Positions 26,101-37,400 of a stretch of DNA of 51,166 bases are shown piece by piece. This stretch comes from Planctomycetaceae bacterium. GTDB taxonomy: Bacteria; Planctomycetota; Planctomycetia; Pirellulales; Thermoguttaceae. The stretch covers positions 1 through 51,166 of the forward strand of contig JAJFVC010000086.1 of assembly GCA_021372005.1 (NCBI GenBank). Direction: 5' to 3'. Both the position numbers and the translations under genes were made by a program. The notes under the pieces are model-generated. The model saw nothing but the letters and a program-made list of their open reading frames with translations, was not told where the DNA came from and did no database searches. Each line of letters begins with the position of its first letter. The stretch's first letter is position 1.

Positions 26101-29100
26101 GCAACACAACCGCGCATCGGGTTGGCCGGAAAACGGGTCGAGGACGAACCGTCCGGCGTTGAGCGCCGCGTCGACATAGCCGCGAGAAACGCCTTCGCCG
26201 CCGATATACAACTGGCCCGGCACGCCGATCGGCGTCGGCTTCATCCGTCCGTCCAACACATAGAGCCGCACATTGCCGAACGGGCGTCCGATGGGCGTCG
26301 AGCCGCTCTCGGGCAGCAGATCTACGTCGCCCTCGAAATAGGAGCTGTCGATCGTCGTTTCCGTGAGGCCGTAGGAATTGATCAGCCGCGTTTCAGCGCC
26401 GAGAACGGCCCGTGCCCGACGATGATCGCCGACATACCAAGCGTCGGAGCCTACGACGGCCAACCGCAGCCGATCGAACCGGCGACGCGACTCCTCCAAA
26501 TATTGCACTAAATTGCGCAACACGACGGGCACAAATTCGGCCGCGTCCACTTGCTCGCGCTCGATCAGCTCCAAAAGCCGCTCCGCGTCGAGCAAGATTT
26601 CTTTTCGACAGATCACCAGTTTGCCGCCGGAGGCCAGCGCGCGCACCATGTCGCCGGCGAACACGTCAAACCCGAAACTGGCCATCTGCAAATGCGAGTG
26701 AACTTCGTCCAGACAATAGGCCTCGCGCCAACCGTGGAACGCATTGAGCAGATTGCCCTGCGTGACCATGACGCCCTTCGGACGACCGGTCGAGCCCGAG
26801 GTGTAAAGAATGTACGCCAAACGGTCGGCCGTCGCGCCTCCGTCAACATCTTTGTCGGTCCCCTTCGCGCCGTTCGAGGACGTCAAGATGTCGTCCAACA
26901 AAACGCGCCGCACCGGTAGCTCGCCCAGCGCTGCATCGAGCGCCGCGTCGGTCACGATCAGCGAGGCCTGCGAGTTTTCCAACACATAGTGCAGCCGCTC
27001 CTGCGCATCGCGCGTGTACGAGGCGTCCAGCGGCACATAGGCCCCGCCGGCTTTCATCACGCCCAGCACCGCCACGAACAACTCCGGCGAACGTTCCAGG
27101 CAAATCGCCACGCGCGACTCCGGACCGATGCCTTGCGACCGCAAAAAAACGGCCACGCGGTTCGCCCGGGCGTTCAACTCGCCGTAGGTCAAGCGGCGAT
27201 CTCCGGCAACGACCGCCGCGGCGTCCGGCGTCTGTCGGGCGTGGCGCTCGAACAGGTGATGAATCAGTTGCGTGCGGTCGTAGTCCCGCGCCGTGTCGTT
27301 CCACTGAATCAGCATCGTCTCGGACTGCGACGGATCGAGCAGCGGCAGCGCCGACAACTTTTCATTCGGGTTGGCCATCGCTGACGCAACCAACGTCTGA
27401 TATTCGCCGATCATGCGGTCGATCGTCGCCGGATCGAACAGATCGGTGCTGAACCCGAGCCCTCCGTCGAAACAGCCGTCTCGCTCGAACAACTCCAACG
27501 TCAAATCGAAATTGGCCGACGGCGGCGCCGGGCTGTCATCCAGCGGGCCGATCTGGATGCCCAGCTCGGGCGAGGCCGGCAGCTTGAGATTTTGCAGGGC
27601 GAACATCACCTGGAAAATCGGATTACGGCTCAAGTCCCGCGGCGGACGCACGGCGTCGACCACTTGGTCGAGCGTCATCTCTTGCCGCTCAAAACCGTCG
27701 AGCGCCGTTTGACGAACCAGCCCGACCAATTCGCGGAAACTGGGGTCGCCGTCCCATCGGGTGCGCAGCGCCAACACGTTCACGAAATAGCCGATCAGCG
27801 ACTCGGTCTCCGGACGATTGCGATTGGCCACCGGAACGCCCACGGCGAAATCGTTTTGACCGCTGCGCCGGGCCAGCAGCGCGCTGAACGCGGCCAGCAG
27901 CGTCATGAACGGCGTAACGCCTTCGCGTTGACAGAACTCATAGACCGCGCGGCTCGTCTCGGGCGACAATCGGCACGGGCGGCTCGATCCGCGTGTGGAA
28001 CGAATCGCCGGACGCGGCCGATCGGCCGGCAATTCCAACACCGGAACGCCGGTCAACTGGTTGCGCCAGTAGTCGCGCAGCCGCTCCAACGTCTCGCCCT
28101 GCAGGAGCCGGCGCTGCCATGCCGCAAAATCGACGTACTGAATCGGCAGCTCCGGCAGCGGCGACGGCTTGCCCGCCGAATACGCCATGTAGAGCGAGCC
28201 CAGTTCATACAGCAGCACGCCCATCGACCAACCATCGTGGATGATATGGTGCGTACTGGCGACCGACACATAATCGTCCGGACCGCGGCGGTACAACGTA
28301 ATGCGGATCAGCGGCCCGTTTTGCAGGTCGATCGGTTGGTTCATCTCGGCGGCGATCTCACGCCGCAGGCGGGCCTCGCGTCGATCGGCCGGAACGTCGT
28401 TCAGATCGATTACGCGCAACGATTGCGTCGCGGCCGGCGCAATCCGCTGCACCGGGCGGCCGCCCTGTTCGGGAAACGTCGTGCGCAGCACTTCGTGACG
28501 CCGGGCGATTTCGTTGAGCGACCGCTCGAGCACGTCCAACCGGACCGGCCCGCGAACGTTCAACGCCAAGTGGAGCATGTACGTCGGACGTTCCGGCTCC
28601 AGGCGATCGAGGAACCATAGGGCTTCCTGGTTGAACGACAGAGGCAACTCGCCGTCGCGGGGGATCGGCACGATGGCGTTTTGCGATTTCGCACCGCCGC
28701 GGCGCTGCGCCGCTTCGATCAGCACGGCCAGTCCCGCCACGGTCGGAGACTCGAACATCTCACGCAGCGGCAGTTCCACCTCGAACTGCGTCATCATGCG
28801 CGAGGCGGCCTGCGCGGCCAGCAGCGAATGGCCGCCCAACTCGAAAAAATGATCGTGGACGCCGACCCGGTCCAGTTCGAGCACCTCGGCCCAAAGTTCG
28901 GCGAGTTTTTGCTCCAGCGCGTTGCGCGGCGCAACGTAGGGCGCGGTCAGATCCGGACGATGGCGAATCGTCGCCGTCGCGGCGGCGAGCTCTTTTGTCT
29001 TGTCAGCGGATTTTGTCGAACCGACCAGCCATTTGTCGCTCGTGACCCACAGCGATTGACGTTGCCACGGATATGTCGGCACACGAACGCATCGGGCGCC

Positions 29101-31398
29101 GCCGGGCGCAATCCTCGCCCAATGCAGATCGGCACCGGCCACATAGAGCGACGCCAACGCGGAATGCAAATCGTCGTCCTTGCCGATTTCGTTCGACAGC
29201 GGACGAACGTCCAATCGCACATCCACGTTGCGATCGTCGAGCGACTTGATCGCGGCATCCCACAGGTCGGCGCGACCGGCCAGGCAGGCTTGCCAATGGG
29301 CGGCGTCCAGATCCGGACCAACATGAGCCTGCCCGTCGACCGCCGACAACATTGGCAACACCGCCGCCCGGCTTTGCGGCGCGACGCCCGAGGCGGCCAA
29401 CTGCAGGGCCTCGTCCAAGGTCAGAACGCCGGCGATCACGGCGGCCGACAACTCGCCCGCGCCGCGGCCCACGACCACGTCGGCTCCAACGCCGATCATG
29501 CGCCACCACGCTGCAACGGCCAACTGCGCGGCCACCAACGCCATCGAACCGGAGGACGACGGATCCTTCAGCAGCTCGACCAACGGGCGACCCGCCACGC
29601 GCTGCACGGCGGCGTCCACTTCGGCCGCGGCATCGACGAAACCGCAAAATGTTTCGGCCAAACCGGCCGCCGCCGACCGCCATGGCTCGATGCGGTCGTC
29701 GAACAGCATGGCCGTTTTCAGCGATCGCCCATAGGGTTTTCGACCGGCTCGAACGCCGTCCGCGGTTTGGCCCTTGAGATACTGCTCCAAAAGCTCCGCG
29801 GCGTGCTCGGCGGACCGGGCGACAACCGACAGCCGGCAATCGTGATGATCGCGTCGGGCGGCGGCGGTGTAGCATACGTCGGCCCATGACGGTGGGTCGT
29901 TTTTCAGAAAATCAACGTAACGGCGGGCTAAGTCGCGCAGCGCCGCCTCGGTCCTTGCCGACAGCGGCAACACGTCGAGCGACGCGGCGGCGGACTCTGT
30001 CGCAACGGTTGGCGGGCCTTCCAACACGACGTGTGAATTGCTGCCGCCGAAACCAAACGCGCTGACGCCGGCCAACCGCGGACCCGGCACTTCGGGCCAC
30101 GGCGTCAACTGGCTCTGCACGTGCAACGGCAGCCGGTCGAACGGGATTTCGGGATTCGGCGTTTGAAAGTGCAAGCTCGGCGGCATTCGGCCGCGTTCGA
30201 GCATCAACACCGCCTTGATCAGGCTGGCCATGCCCGAAGCCGCCTCCAAGTGGCCCAAGTTCGTTTTGACCGACCCGATCGCACACATCGACCCGGCCGC
30301 CCGACCGTCGCGCAACACGTTGCCCAACGCAGTGGCCTCGATCGCGTCGCCCAGCCGGGTGCCGGTGCCTTGCGTTTCGATGTATTGCACCGCGCCGGGC
30401 GACACGCGGGCCTGGGCGTAGGCGTCTCGCAGCACTTGCTCCTGGGCCGCGCGGTTCGGGGCGGTCAGTCCGTTGCTCGATCCGTTTTGGTTGACCGCGC
30501 TACCGAGAATCACGGCATGGATCGGATCGTTGTTTTTCAGAGCGGCGGACAACGGTTTGAGCACAACCACGCCGACGCCTTCGCTCCGCACGTAGCCGGT
30601 CGCCGCCGCGTCGAACGCGTGCACGCGGCCGTCGGTGGCGCAGAAACCCGCCTTGGTCAGATTGATCGTGCCGATGGGCGACAGCAGCATGTTGGCGCCG
30701 CCGACCAGCGCCGCGTCGCAATCGCCGCTGCGGATGCTTTGGCACGCCAGATGCATCGCAACCAACGACGACGAGCAAGCCGTGTCGAGCGAAAGGCTCG
30801 GACCGTGCAGCCCAAAAACAAACGACAACCGATTAGCCGCCAAGCACAACGACGTGCCGGCCGCCACGTGGGCGTCGGTCTGATCCAAGTCGCTCGACAG
30901 CATCAAGCCGTACTCGCTTTGGGCGATGCCGACAAACACGCCGATCTTTTGTCCGCGCAAATCGGCCGGGGGCAGACCCGCGTCTTCGAGCGCCTCCCAG
31001 GTCAGCTCCAACAGGATGCGATGCTGCGGGTCGATCCGCGAGGCTTCGCGATCGGAAATGCCAAAAAAGTGGTTATCGAACCGGTCGATGTTTTTGAGAA
31101 ATCCGCCCCAGCGCGTGCACATTTTGCCGGGCGCAGCCGGATCGGGATCGTAAAACGCATCGACGTCCCAGCGATCCGGCGGCACTTCGCCCACGGCGTC
31201 GACGCCCGCGCACAGCAGCCGCCAATAGGCCTCGGGATTGTCGGCTTGGCCCGGAAATCGGCACGCCATTCCCACCACGGCGATCGGCTCCGCCCGACGA
31301 CGCTCCAACGCCTCCAGACGCGTTTGCGTTTCCTTCAGCGCGTAGACGGCGCGCTGCAGGGGCGTCATGTTTTTCAGCCTTGCGGCCAGGTCGTCCAT
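23191..31398 (-). CDS. Hybrid PKS/NRPS: KS(inactive)-AT(inactive)-T-C-A-T-C-TE
   Basis: 2735 residues. N-terminal docking helices (TPLQRAVYALKETQTRLEAL). KS about 37-456: Cys208 in DTACSSS and His383 in NLGHLEAA are present, but HGTGT reads QGTGT (Gln343). AT-like about 475-775: no GQG motif, and GHSxG reads GRGAG (Gly646 for Ser). T1 Ser858 (LGGHSLL); C1 HHIIHDG (1050-1056, intact); A about 1375-1885 with TSGSTGRPKG and Lys1875, code about DVGEVGSIDK, close to ornithine; T2 Ser1934; C2 HHIIGDG (2128-2134, intact) with no A or T after it; TE about 2484-2735 with GWSLGG (Ser2567) and His2712. Starts six bases after the PKS stop without a clear ribosome-binding site, so translational coupling is likely. 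It should receive an acyl chain from the PKS, join it to a basic amino acid and release the product. Confidence 0.92.
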   Translation of the reverse strand: MDDLAARLKNMTPLQRAVYALKETQTRLEALERRRAEPIAVVGMACRFPGQADNPEAYWRLLCAGVDAVGEVPPDRWDVDAFYDPDPAAPGKMCTRWGGFLKNIDRFDNHFFGISDREASRIDPQHRILLELTWEALEDAGLPPADLRGQKIGVFVGIAQSEYGLMLSSDLDQTDAHVAAGTSLCLAANRLSFVFGLHGPSLSLDTACSSSLVAMHLACQSIRSGDCDAALVGGANMLLSPIGTINLTKAGFCATDGRVHAFDAAATGYVRSEGVGVVVLKPLSAALKNNDPIHAVILGSAVNQNGSSNGLTAPNRAAQEQVLRDAYAQARVSPGAVQYIETQGTGTRLGDAIEATALGNVLRDGRAAGSMCAIGSVKTNLGHLEAASGMASLIKAVLMLERGRMPPSLHFQTPNPEIPFDRLPLHVQSQLTPWPEVPGPRLAGVSAFGFGGSNSHVVLEGPPTVATESAAASLDVLPLSARTEAALRDLARRYVDFLKNDPPSWADVCYTAAARRDHHDCRLSVVARSAEHAAELLEQYLKGQTADGVRAGRKPYGRSLKTAMLFDDRIEPWRSAAAGLAETFCGFVDAAAEVDAAVQRVAGRPLVELLKDPSSSGSMALVAAQLAVAAWWRMIGVGADVVVGRGAGELSAAVIAGVLTLDEALQLAASGVAPQSRAAVLPMLSAVDGQAHVGPDLDAAHWQACLAGRADLWDAAIKSLDDRNVDVRLDVRPLSNEIGKDDDLHSALASLYVAGADLHWARIAPGGARCVRVPTYPWQRQSLWVTSDKWLVGSTKSADKTKELAAATATIRHRPDLTAPYVAPRNALEQKLAELWAEVLELDRVGVHDHFFELGGHSLLAAQAASRMMTQFEVELPLREMFESPTVAGLAVLIEAAQRRGGAKSQNAIVPIPRDGELPLSFNQEALWFLDRLEPERPTYMLHLALNVRGPVRLDVLERSLNEIARRHEVLRTTFPEQGGRPVQRIAPAATQSLRVIDLNDVPADRREARLRREIAAEMNQPIDLQNGPLIRITLYRRGPDDYVSVASTHHIIHDGWSMGVLLYELGSLYMAYSAGKPSPLPELPIQYVDFAAWQRRLLQGETLERLRDYWRNQLTGVPVLELPADRPRPAIRSTRGSSRPCRLSPETSRAVYEFCQREGVTPFMTLLAAFSALLARRSGQNDFAVGVPVANRNRPETESLIGYFVNVLALRTRWDGDPSFRELVGLVRQTALDGFERQEMTLDQVVDAVRPPRDLSRNPIFQVMFALQNLKLPASPELGIQIGPLDDSPAPPSANFDLTLELFERDGCFDGGLGFSTDLFDPATIDRMIGEYQTLVASAMANPNEKLSALPLLDPSQSETMLIQWNDTARDYDRTQLIHHLFERHARQTPDAAAVVAGDRRLTYGELNARANRVAVFLRSQGIGPESRVAICLERSPELFVAVLGVMKAGGAYVPLDASYTRDAQERLHYVLENSQASLIVTDAALDAALGELPVRRVLLDDILTSSNGAKGTDKDVDGGATADRLAYILYTSGSTGRPKGVMVTQGNLLNAFHGWREAYCLDEVHSHLQMASFGFDVFAGDMVRALASGGKLVICRKEILLDAERLLELIEREQVDAAEFVPVVLRNLVQYLEESRRRFDRLRLAVVGSDAWYVGDHRRARAVLGAETRLINSYGLTETTIDSSYFEGDVDLLPESGSTPIGRPFGNVRLYVLDGRMKPTPIGVPGQLYIGGEGVSRGYVDAALNAGRFVLDPFSGQPDARLCCTGDRASRRADGQIDFLGRADHQVKIRGFRVEPAEVEELLREHPLLSGAAVVARQRTAGDVHLVAYVVAQVEPGPDSVELRRFLSQRVPDYMIPSLFVPLTALPTTASGKIDRRSLPEPDWNQTAASARPEYVAPSTPIEEQLARVWGELLNVDRVGAGDNFFDLGGNSLLAIRLVSRVRAAFSVELPLATLFLSPQLGELAREIAQLQLAGPPASGPPITRRTTDGSVPLSYHQERYWNLHGQLKDDDPLMNIHAAVSIRGSLDVDALRQAIAEIVRRHEVLRTRLVLDETGQPVQQLISDFEMALPVDDLSSLPVEQRDRQVDELSRRQGSQHFDLGRGPLFCVRLLRLGPTEHVFLATMHHIIGDGWSIQVLFHEVALLYDAFSAGYPSPLPELPLQYADYAVWQREYFKSEAAVPVIEFWRKQMAGCERLSMPTDRPVQPLHGIEKSHVFRVSAALRSRLERLAQAENATMYMLTMAVYQAALRRFGDCDDLLVMINTANRNRRETQSLIGTFTNRMILRCDVSGNPTFRELLARVRQTSLESLARQELPVELMTRLFWPDRPVANVPGLCACFGYDQRSRADSLRRHRGLEFRYLPTDIGPTSAYHNFWLGLMETDNGLDGELEFDSALYDDATTDRLLRYFLNLLDDVADDPGRPLSELLARCDRRRDATLDDAAPREDATTPSLEDVPMLDELVSSLMAPSMTEDEKQSGRSLVPLRTGGDGTPLFCIHGLGGHVAAFLPLARGLSTERSVYGLQGRGLDPGQTPHDRIEAMAECYLEEIQGVQPHGPYLLSGWSLGGMIALETAHRLKAAGEQVSLLAMFDTHLSKMEYEKLDLDERSIIRWIAPYLNLSLPKLKRMTLDQQWEEIARQANLTEGFGVTEIRRLAQVCKAHLAAAAAYQPKPYSGRVVLFQAEEPRGRLDPHWRTLCPSLRIESTPGNHYSMLRKPDVTALVERLDGVLKEP

Positions 31399-31404
31399 GG
31401 TTTT

Positions 31405-34400
31405 TTACTTTTGAAGCTCTTCGAGCTGTTTGGCCACCAGGGCTTCCATTTCCTGTTCCGACATGCCCTCCACTTCGGCGGCGTTCTGCGCCGCTTGTTG
31501 GGCCTCGGGAGCCGGCTCGGGCTTGGCGGCCGACGCCTCTTCACCGCAGTCCATTTGCAGCACGTCGCGGACCACGTGGCCGGCGAACGTCTCCAGCGTC
31601 GGATAGTCGAACAGCAGCGCCGGATTCAGGTGGTGGCCCACCGAACGGCCGACCCGATTGGCGAACTCCACGCCCGTCAACGAGTCGAAACCCAATTCGT
31701 TCAGCGTCCGACGCGGGTCGGGCAGATTCGATTCATCGATCGCCAACACACGCGCGGCCTGCTTGCGGATGTGCGTCAACGCCAATTCGAGCCGTTCGGC
31801 CGGCGTTACTTTTTGCAGTTCTTCGAGCAACACGGGCCGGGCGTCGCCGGGCGAAACCGCCTCGCGGGCGTCGCGAGCCATGTCGGACAGCCATGCCGGT
31901 TCGGCGCCGGCCGGAATCCGCTCGAAAAACTTCGGCCAATCGATCGGCAGCACGCCGGCCTGCGTGCGGTCGTCGACGATCAACTGTTCGAGCGTGTGCA
32001 TGCCCGCGACCGGCTCGATCGAGCCCAACCCGGCCGCGGCCCAACGTCGGCCCTCCGACTCAACCAGTTTGGCGGCCATACCCACCTCGGCCCACGAACC
32101 CCAGTTGACGCTCAAAGCGTGACGTTTTTCCCAACGGCGATAGTGGGCCAGCGCGTCGAGGAACGCATTGGCGGCGGCGTAGTTGCCCTGGCCCGGCGAG
32201 CCCATCAACGCGGCGGCCGACGAGAACAACACAAACAAATCCAACGGCAGGCCGAGCGTCAACTCGTGCAAGTTCCACGCGCTGAGCATCTTGGCGGCCA
32301 TCACCCGATCGAACCGCTCGCGCGTCTGTTCGCGGAGCGTGCCGTCGTCGAGCACGCCGGCCAAATGGAACACGCCTCGCAACGGCGGCATCGTCCGGGC
32401 CACGTCGTCCAACAACTCGGACAACTGCTGGCGATTGCCCGCGTCACAACGCCGGACCGACACCTCAACGCCGGACTTTTCAAGCTCCTCGATCTTCTGC
32501 TTGGCCTCGTCCGATGCGCCGGAACGCCCCAGCAACACGAGATGCCGGGCGCCGCGGTCGACCAGCCAGCCGGCCAACTTCAGCCCGAGCCCGCCGAGTC
32601 CGCCGGTGACCAGATACGTGCCGTCGTCGTGCAGCGAAAGCCCTCGATCGGCGAAATCGCCCCCGGCCGCGGCCTGGATCACCACCTTGCCGATGTGCTC
32701 GGCCCGAGCCATGTGACGCAGGGCGTCGACGATGCGCTGGATGCGGTAGGTGCGCAACGGCAACGGCACGAGTTTTTTGTCGACGAACTGCGGCACGACC
32801 GCGCGGATCAGCTCGCCGACTTGCTTGGGCCGCTCGGCCATCATGTGGTCCAACGCGATCGCGTGGAATTTCAGTCCCAGCTTGAACTGGTCCACCCGGG
32901 CCTGGTCCCAGAGATCGGTCTTGCCGAGCTCCATGAACCGGCCGCCCTCGCGCAACACGGACAATCCGGCCGCGATGGCCTCGCCGGTCAGCGAATTGAG
33001 GACCATGTCGACGCCCTGGCCGCCGGTTGCCTGGCGGATTTCGTCGGCGAACGCCGCCGAGCGCGAGTCGAACACGTGCGCGATGCCCAGCGATTTCAAG
33101 TATTCGCGTTTACCGGGGCTGCCGGCGGTGGCAAAAATCTCGGCGCCGATTTGCCGAGCGATCTGAATGGCGGCCAACCCGACTCCGCCCGAGGCCGCAT
33201 GGATCAGTACGCGCTCGCCCGGCTGCAAACGGCCAAGCTGCCGTAAGGCCAATTCGGCCGTGACGAAGCAGATCGGAAGAGTCGCCGCCTCGTCGAAGCT
33301 CAAATGGGTCGGCTTCGGCGCGACAAACTCGGCCATCGTCAGCGTGTAGCTGGCGAACGTAGCCGGGGCCAACGCGATCACCGAATCACCTGGCTTGAAG
33401 CCCTCGACGCCCGGTCCGACGGCGGCCACTTCGCCCGCGCACTCGCCGCCCATCGCGCCCGGCTCGCCGGGATAGAGATCCAACACATTGAGCACATCGC
33501 GGAAATTGAGACCCGTGGCCCGCACGCGGATTTCGACCTGGCCGGGGCCCGGCTGACGACGCGGCACGGCCCGAAGCACAACGTTGTCCAACTGGCCGCG
33601 CGACGTGATGTCCAAGCGATAGGGTTGGCCGTTGGGGATTTCCAACGCACCGACTTCGCCATGGCGCAGCCGCCGCAATCGGGCCACGCGACGCACGCCC
33701 GCATGATAGACAATTTGATCTTCGCCTTGTCCGCGCAACAACTCGTCGGCTAGCTGGGCGGCGCTGACGCCGGCCCCCTCGCCATCGAGGTCCACTCGCG
33801 TACACGCCAGCGCGGGCAGTTCCGCCGCGATGACCCGGCCGAGTCCCCAAACGGGCGATTGCGCCAAATGGATCGGCGACTGGCGATCGCCCGCCACGGC
33901 CTGCGCGGCGCGCGTCACGAGCCAAAGCCGCGGCGGCTCGGCGGCGTTCGATTCGGCCATCACGCGAACGACGTCCAACACGCCGCCCCAGCCGTGATCG
34001 CGTGCGGCGGCAAAATTGGGGCCCGACGCCTGACCGTTGATGTCCACATTCGACAGATAGGCGATGCCGCGGCGTCCCGGCTCGGGATCGGCCAAAAATT
34101 GACGCACCGACTCGGCGCGCGTTTCGGGCGTCGCGTCAAACGGCACGACCGTGCACCGCTGGTTTTGCGACTGCAATTGGTCGGCCACCACGGCGCCCAG
34201 CCGTTCACGCTCGTCGAAAATCAGCCAGCGGCCCAGCTCGACCGTCTGATCGGCCTCCGGCGCCGGCAACGATTGCGGCGTCCACGTCAATTCGTAGCAC
34301 CAATCGGGCAGCGGTCCGGCCAAACGTCGAGCCAGCCAATCGCGTGGGACGCGACGCAGCCGGACGCCCTCCAGCTTTGCCAACACGCGGCCCGAGGCGT

Positions 34401-37400
34401 CCAACAATCGGATGTCGCCGATGGCCACCTTGCCGTTGAACGATCGCAGATGGACCAAATACCACGCCGGCGATTCAATGCGGTCGAACAACTGAATGCG
34501 ATCGACTCCCATCGGTACATAGGCGTCGATGCCCTCGCCCGCGCCGGGCAACACCGCGCCGAGCAATTGGAAACCGCAATCCAACAGGCCCGGATGAATT
34601 TGATAATCGCCGAGGTGATCTTTCTCATTGGCCGGGCGGAGTTCGGCCAAGCCCTCGGTCTCGGTGACCCAATGCTGATGGATCCAACAGAACGACGGAC
34701 CAGGGTCCAATCCGGCGCGATTCAGAGCGTCTTTTTGCCATTGCTCATCGCGCGACGGCCCCGTGAATCGGGCTCGGCAGGCCGACAAGTCGATCGTTTC
34801 CGGCTCGACGCCGCGCGGCGATTCGATCCGTCCGACCGCCAACGCGGTGAACACCGGCTCGGAATCGTCTTTTGGCTGGCTGACCGAAACAATGCGGAAC
34901 GACGCGGCGCTGGGGCCCTCGGGCGACAGCACCACTTGGACCGTTTTGGCCGTTTTGTCCAACAGCAATGGCTCCAGCAACGTCGCGCCCGAGACGCGCC
35001 ACGGACGGTCGTGCACGACGGCCGACGCCGCCAACACCATTTCGAGATAGCCGGAGGCCGGCATGACGACTTGTTGCTGGATTTTATGGTCGAACAGAAT
35101 CGCCGGACGATTGGCGGCCAGCGACGCCTCGAACACTTGATCGCTGGCGGCGGCGACCAATTTTCGACCCAGCAACGGGTGCAGCGGCGGACCCTTGCGG
35201 CGAGATGACGAAAAACTGTCGAAATCGCCGACGTCGGCGCCCGAGGCCCAGTAGCGACGCCGCTGGAACGGATAGCTCGGCAGTGAAATCTTCCGCCGCA
35301 CGTAATCGCGATCGAACCCGGCCCAATCGATCGTCGCGCCGTGAACGTACAACTCGGCGAGGCTGTCCAGCAGAACTTGCCAATCGTCGCGGCCCGGCCG
35401 CAGCGACGGCAGCCACGTCAACTGTTCGCCGGTCACACAACGACGGCCCATACCGATCAGCGTCGGGCTCGGACCGATTTCGAGGAACATCTCGCAACCG
35501 GCGTCGACCATCGCTTGCAGACTTTCGGCAAAACGCACCGGCGATCGGGCGTGGCGGCTCCAGTAGGTCGGGTCGGCGTACGTTTGAGCGTCGGCCAACC
35601 GACCGGTCAGATTTGAGACGATGCCCAGCTTCGGCGCGGAATATTGAACCGATCGGGCGGCCTCGTCCAACTGGCCCAAAATCGGGTCCATGCGGTGGCT
35701 GTGAAACGCATGCGACGTGGCCAATGTCTTGGATCGGATGCCCTGGCCGTCGAACTGTTCGAGCAACTGCCGCACGGCGGGCTCGTCGCCCGAAATGACC
35801 ACGCTCGCCGGTCCGTTCAGCGCGGCGATGGCCACTTGGCCCTGGTACGCCTCCAACGCGGCGGCCACGATCGGCTCGGCGGCCATCACGGCGGCCATCA
35901 CGCCACCCGCCGGCAGACTTTGCATCAGTTTGGCGCGTCGGGCGATCAACCGGATTCCATCTTCCAGCGAAAACACGCCGGCGGTGCATGCCGCGGCGAA
36001 CTCGCCAACGCTGTGGCCCATCACGGCCGTCGGCTCGATGCCCCAACGGCGCCAGAGCGCGGCCAATGCGTATTCGATGGCGAACATCGCCGGCTGCGTG
36101 TAGCCGGTCTGATTTAGCAACGTGGCGTCCGGGTCGTTCAACAACGACAGCAGCGGGCGGTCCAATTCGGATCGCAGCGCGGCGTCGCAGGCGTCCATCG
36201 CCGCGCGGAACGTCGGCTGCGTCTCATACAGCAGGCGGCCCATGCCGGCGTATTGCGCGCCCTGACCGGTGAACAAAAACCCGATCCGCGGCAACCGGTC
36301 CACTTGCGATTGGCCGGCATGAATGTTCGACTTTTCCGGATCGGCGGCGAACGCTTGGAGCCGGTCTCGCAATTCGTCGATCGTCGCGGTGGCGATCGCG
36401 GCGCGGTATGGAAAATGGTCGCGGCCCACGTTGGCCGTAAACGCGGCGTCGGCCGGCGACGTCGACGGCTCGGCCTCGAAACAGGCGGCGTATCGAACGG
36501 CCTGCTCGACCAGCGCGTGCGACGTTCGGGCCGAAAGGGTCATCAGGTGACGCGGCCGCTCCACCTCCGACGGTTTTGGTGTCTCTTGCGACGGCGCTTC
36601 GGACAGAATCACGTGACCGTTGGTTCCGCCAAACCCGAACGCGCTGATGCCCGCACAATGCGGCACGCCGTCCCAACGCGGCCAATCACACATCGCGGTG
36701 GGGATCTCCAACGGGGCGCCGTCGATCCTCAACAGCGGATTGATTTGTTGCAGATGCAGGTGCGGAGGCACCTGGCCGTGACGCAACATCATCGCCACCT
36801 TGACCAGCCCGGCGACGCCCGCCGCGCTTTCCAGATGGCCGATGTTCGTCTTGACCGAACCGACCATCAGCGGCCGATCCGCCGATCGGCCCGCGCAAAG
36901 CGCCTCACGCAGGGCCTCGATTTCAATCGGATCGCCGAGCTTCGTGCCGGTCCCGTGGGCCTCGATGTAGCTGATGTCGGTCGGCGACAATCCGGCGTCG
37001 GCCAGCGCCGTGCGAATCACCGCCTCTTGAGCCGGCCCGTTGGGCGCGGACAGCCCGTTGCTGCGTCCGTCATGATTGACGGCCGTGCCGCGAACCAGCG
37101 CGAGGATGCGATCGCCGGCGGCCGTCGCGTCGCTGAGCCGCTTCAGGACGATCATGCCGCAGCCTTCGCCGCGCACGTAGCCGTTGGCGGTCGCGTCGAA
37201 CGCCTTGCAGCGTCCGTCGGGCGCCATCATGTGGGCCTTCGTCAGCGCCAGCGTCATTTCCGGGCTGAGGATCAGGTTGATGCCGCCGGCCAACGCCATG
37301 TCCGATTCGCCGCGACGCAGGCTTTGGCAGGCCAGATGCACGGTGACCAACGACGACGAACAGGCCGTGTCCAGCGCGACGCTCGGCCCGTTGACGTTCA

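Noticed and set aside
30121-33246. Plus-strand open frame of 1041 codons
   Set aside because: Antisense to the PKS and NRPS genes; His/Arg/Gln-rich composition with no domain. GC-rich third positions of the real genes open it.
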